From an uncultured Roseovarius sp. (lineage in GTDB: Bacteria; Pseudomonadota; Alphaproteobacteria; Rhodobacterales; Rhodobacteraceae): a stretch of DNA of 12,014 bases. The stretch covers positions 1 to 12,014 of the forward strand of contig CAKSUL010000052.1 in assembly GCA_934501475.1 (NCBI GenBank). The letters are read 5' to 3'. The notes beneath the pieces are model-generated. The model saw nothing but the letters and a program-made list of their open reading frames with translations. It did no database searches and was not told the origin of the DNA. Made by a program: the position numbers and the translations under genes. Positions 9,854 through 12,014 of the stretch are shown one piece after another. Positions within the stretch are counted from its first letter, which is position 1. The number at the start of each line of letters is the position of its first letter.

Positions 9854-10774
9854 GTGACAATGACCGATCCCGCAACGGATGCCACCGCGAACCCGGCCCG
9901 TGACCGGCGCCGCGCGCGGCGCGCGCGCTACCTGGCCCATACCAGCCTGATTGTCGGGGCGGGGGGGCTGATCCTGCTGATCGCGCTGGCCGTCTTTGCG
10001 CCGCTGGTCACATGGCATGACCCCTATGCGCAGGATCTGGCCGCGCGGCGCATCCCGCCGATCTGGCATCTGTGGTTCTATGACAATCCCAAGGCCGGCT
10101 GGCTGCATCCGCTGGGCACCGATCCGCTGGGACGCGATTACCTGACGCGGCTGATCTATGGCGCGCGGATCTCGCTGTTCGTGGGCGTGTCGGTGGTGGC
10201 GATCTCATCGCTGATCGGGACCACGCTGGGCATCCTGGCGGGCTATTTCGGCGGGCGCATCGACGCGCTGATCTCGTTCTTCGTCACCACGCGGCTGGCG
10301 ATGCCGGTGGTTCTGGTGGCGCTGGCGGTGGTGGCGATGTTCGACGGCTCGCTTCAGGTGGTCATTCTGGTGCTCGGATTTCTGCTGTGGGATCGCTTTG
10401 CGGTGGTCATGCGCTCGGTCACTCTTCAGATCAAGAGCCAGGAATTCGTCAGCGCCGCCAAGGCGGTGGGCTGCTCGAACCTGCGTATCATCCTGACCGA
10501 GATCCTGCCCAATGTGGCGAATTCGCTGATCATCGTCGCCTCGATCGAAATGGCGGTGGCGATCATCTACGAGGCGTCGCTGTCGTTTCTGGGGCTGGGC
10601 GTGCAACCGCCGCTGCCGTCCTGGGGTCTGATGCTGGCCGAGGCGCGTCCCGAGATCTTTTTTGCGCCATGGATGATCACCCTGCCGGGAATCGCGCTGT
10701 TCCTGCTGGTGCTGTTCGTCAATCTGCTGGGGGACGGCGTGCGCGATGTCACCGCACCGGAGGGGCGGGCATGA
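9854..10774 (+). CDS. ABC importer permease, DppC/OppC type
   Basis: This is the second permease of the importer, forming a heterodimeric channel with the preceding gene product. The 306 residues begin with an arginine-rich cytoplasmic tail (RDRRRARRARY, 17-27) and the first OppC_N-type membrane helix (about 30-53). The hallmark HPLGTDPLGRD (85-95) follows, then the core helices. The EAA loop is at about 196-220 (QEFVSAAKAVGCSNLRIIL), and ASLSFLGLGVQPPLPSWG (241-258) is near the C-terminus. An insertion between the first helix and HPLGTD (IPPIWHLWFYDNPKAGWL) is longer than in E. coli DppC and is a periplasmic segment that may contact the binding protein. The GTG start at 9854 is chosen from the Shine-Dalgarno spacing; ATG 9860 is possible. 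The stop overlaps the next gene (ATGA). Confidence 0.94.
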   Translation: MTMTDPATDATANPARDRRRARRARYLAHTSLIVGAGGLILLIALAVFAPLVTWHDPYAQDLAARRIPPIWHLWFYDNPKAGWLHPLGTDPLGRDYLTRLIYGARISLFVGVSVVAISSLIGTTLGILAGYFGGRIDALISFFVTTRLAMPVVLVALAVVAMFDGSLQVVILVLGFLLWDRFAVVMRSVTLQIKSQEFVSAAKAVGCSNLRIILTEILPNVANSLIIVASIEMAVAIIYEASLSFLGLGVQPPLPSWGLMLAEARPEIFFAPWMITLPGIALFLLVLFVNLLGDGVRDVTAPEGRA

Positions 10775-11817
10775 AAGGGGCGCAGATGAGCGGGCAAGAC
10801 CAGCGCGAAACCGTGCTGCGCGTCGAGAACCTGACGGTGCAACTGCCGACGCCGGGGGGGCTTTTGACGGCGGTGCAGGACGTGAACCTGACCGTGCACG
10901 CCGGCGAGACCCTGTGCATCGTGGGGGAATCGGGCTGTGGCAAATCCATGTCGTCGCTGGCGATCATGGGGCTGTTGCCGCGCGCGGCGCGCATCCCTTC
11001 GGGGCAGGTGAGTTTTCACGGGCAGGATCTGTTGAAGCTGGATCAGCGCGCCATGTCGGATCTGCGCGGCGACCGCATCGCGATGATCTTTCAGGAGCCG
11101 ATGACCTCGCTCAACCCGGTGTTCACCATCGGCGATCAACTGGGCGAAACCCTGCGCCGGCACCGCAAGGTCACGCGCAAACAGGCCGAGGCCCGCGCGA
11201 TCGAGTTGCTGGAACTGGTCGGGATCAGCGGCGCCGCACAGCGCCTGCGCCAGTATCCGCATCAATTGTCGGGCGGGTTGCGTCAGCGGGTGATGATCGC
11301 CATGGCCCTGATGTGCGAGCCCGAATTGCTGATCGCGGATGAGCCGACGACCGCGCTCGATGTGACCATTCAGGCGCAGATCCTGGGCCTGTTGCAGAAG
11401 ATCCAGAAGGAACTGGGCACCGCCATCATGCTGATCACCCATGATCTGGGTGTGGTGGCGCGCATCGCTGAGCGCGTGGCGGTCATGTATGCCGGTCAGG
11501 TGGTCGAAAGCGGGCCGGTCGAGCAGATTTTCGACGATCCCCAGCACCCCTATACCCAGGGTCTGCTGCGCTGCATCCCGGTGCCGGGCAAGACGAAACG
11601 CGGCACGCATCTGGGCACGATCAGGGGCATGGTGCCCAACCTTGTCGGTGATCTGACGGGATGCCGCTTTTATGAGCGCTGCGATTTCGCCCATGAGGCC
11701 TGTCGCGGCGATATTTCAATGCGCCAACTGGTGCCGGGCCATGAGGTGCGCTGTGTGCGCGATCTGGACGCGATGCGCGCCACACGGCCCGATCTGACCA
11801 AAAAGGCCACCGCATGA
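10771..11817 (+). CDS. ABC importer ATP-binding protein, DppD/OppD type
   Basis: This is the first of two cytoplasmic ATPases that drive import. The 348 residues contain Walker A GESGCGKS (52-59), the Q-loop in MIFQEPMTSLNP, signature LSGGLRQRV (166-174, with leucine where methionine is usual), Walker B LLIADEP with D190 and E191, and the switch histidine H224 (LITHDLG). The C-terminal oligopeptide-transporter extension carries a cysteine set C298, C304, C311 and C328 (GCRFYERC, then ACRGD, then VRC), the arrangement typical of this subfamily. ATG 10771 overlaps the permease stop; ATG 10786, preceded by AAAGGGG, is an alternative. The frame is open further upstream, but that part lies inside the permease gene. 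The end overlaps the next ATPase gene. Confidence 0.94.
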   Translation: MKGAQMSGQDQRETVLRVENLTVQLPTPGGLLTAVQDVNLTVHAGETLCIVGESGCGKSMSSLAIMGLLPRAARIPSGQVSFHGQDLLKLDQRAMSDLRGDRIAMIFQEPMTSLNPVFTIGDQLGETLRRHRKVTRKQAEARAIELLELVGISGAAQRLRQYPHQLSGGLRQRVMIAMALMCEPELLIADEPTTALDVTIQAQILGLLQKIQKELGTAIMLITHDLGVVARIAERVAVMYAGQVVESGPVEQIFDDPQHPYTQGLLRCIPVPGKTKRGTHLGTIRGMVPNLVGDLTGCRFYERCDFAHEACRGDISMRQLVPGHEVRCVRDLDAMRATRPDLTKKATA

Positions 11818-12014
11818 CCCGCGCGCCCACGTCCAATTCCGCTGCGCTGCTTGAGGCGAAAGGTCTGGTTCAAACCTATACGCTGTCGGCGGGGCTTTTT
11901 GCGCGCAAGCGTCAGCTTTCGGCGGTGCGCGGGGTCGATCTGACCCTCAAACAGGGCGATATTCTGGGCATTGTCGGGGACTCCGGCTGTGGCAAATCGA
12001 CCTTGTCGAAGATG
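11814..12014 (+). CDS. ABC importer ATP-binding protein, DppF/OppF type (3' end outside window)
   Basis: The first 67 residues of the second ATPase are visible: LLEAKGLVQTYTL, then an inserted GLFARKRQLSAVRGVDLTL that is typical of the DppF/OppF subfamily (where the spacer before the SAVRGV strand is lengthened), and Walker A GDSGCGKS (55-62). Aspartate replaces the usual glutamate in GESGCGKS. Signature and Walker B lie beyond the window. It starts in a 4-base ATGA overlap with the preceding ATPase, showing that the pair is translated together for a heterodimeric motor. Confidence 0.92.
   Translation, partial: MTRAPTSNSAALLEAKGLVQTYTLSAGLFARKRQLSAVRGVDLTLKQGDILGIVGDSGCGKSTLSKM

Noticed and set aside
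10387..10770. Upstream in-frame extension of the first ATPase gene
   Set aside because: It lies inside the second permease gene; the ATPase family starts near residue 1 of ATG 10771.

Overview
The window reads as a chromosomal segment of an alphaproteobacterium of the Rhodobacteraceae/Roseobacter type. The GC content is high, with strong G/C preference at third codon positions. A CtrA cell-cycle regulator C-terminus sits directly upstream of ligA and recG, a LexA operator of the alphaproteobacterial direct-repeat form (GTTC-N7-GTTC) is present, and the transporter genes have the compact, overlapping layout common in roseobacters. The genus assignment is inference; no rRNA or tRNA is present.

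Left third (1-4702): the end of ctrA, a 203-base gap, then ligA (NAD+-dependent DNA ligase) and recG (branched-DNA helicase) coupled by a 4-base ATGA overlap. These are housekeeping replication and repair genes.

Middle (4703-6285): the most interesting part. Just after recG lies a clear SOS/LexA box, followed by a 40-codon gene with a good ribosome binding site that encodes a single-pass membrane peptide. Its transcript has a roughly 160-base 3' untranslated stretch and ends at a strong intrinsic terminator (5121-5159). This has the anatomy of a DNA-damage-induced small membrane protein, comparable in principle to SidA of Caulobacter or TisB of E. coli, but I do not recognise its sequence. 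Facing it on the minus strand are a two-helix 63-residue membrane protein and an IscU/NifU-like protein that lacks two of the usual cluster-ligand residues. Divergent from these is hisI (histidine biosynthesis).

Right half (6286-12014): a GC-rich 269-base gap, an IclR-family regulator whose start codon lies between the arms of a perfect 8-base inverted repeat, and a complete-looking peptide/nickel-class (Dpp/Opp) ABC importer. The order is periplasmic binding protein, two permeases and two ATPases; the second ATPase runs off the window. The last three junctions are Shine-Dalgarno-on-stop or ATGA overlaps, so the cluster is almost certainly one operon, and the IclR protein is its probable local regulator. 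The transported substrate cannot be read from the sequence.

No insertion sequence, phage gene, CRISPR array or large repeat was seen.
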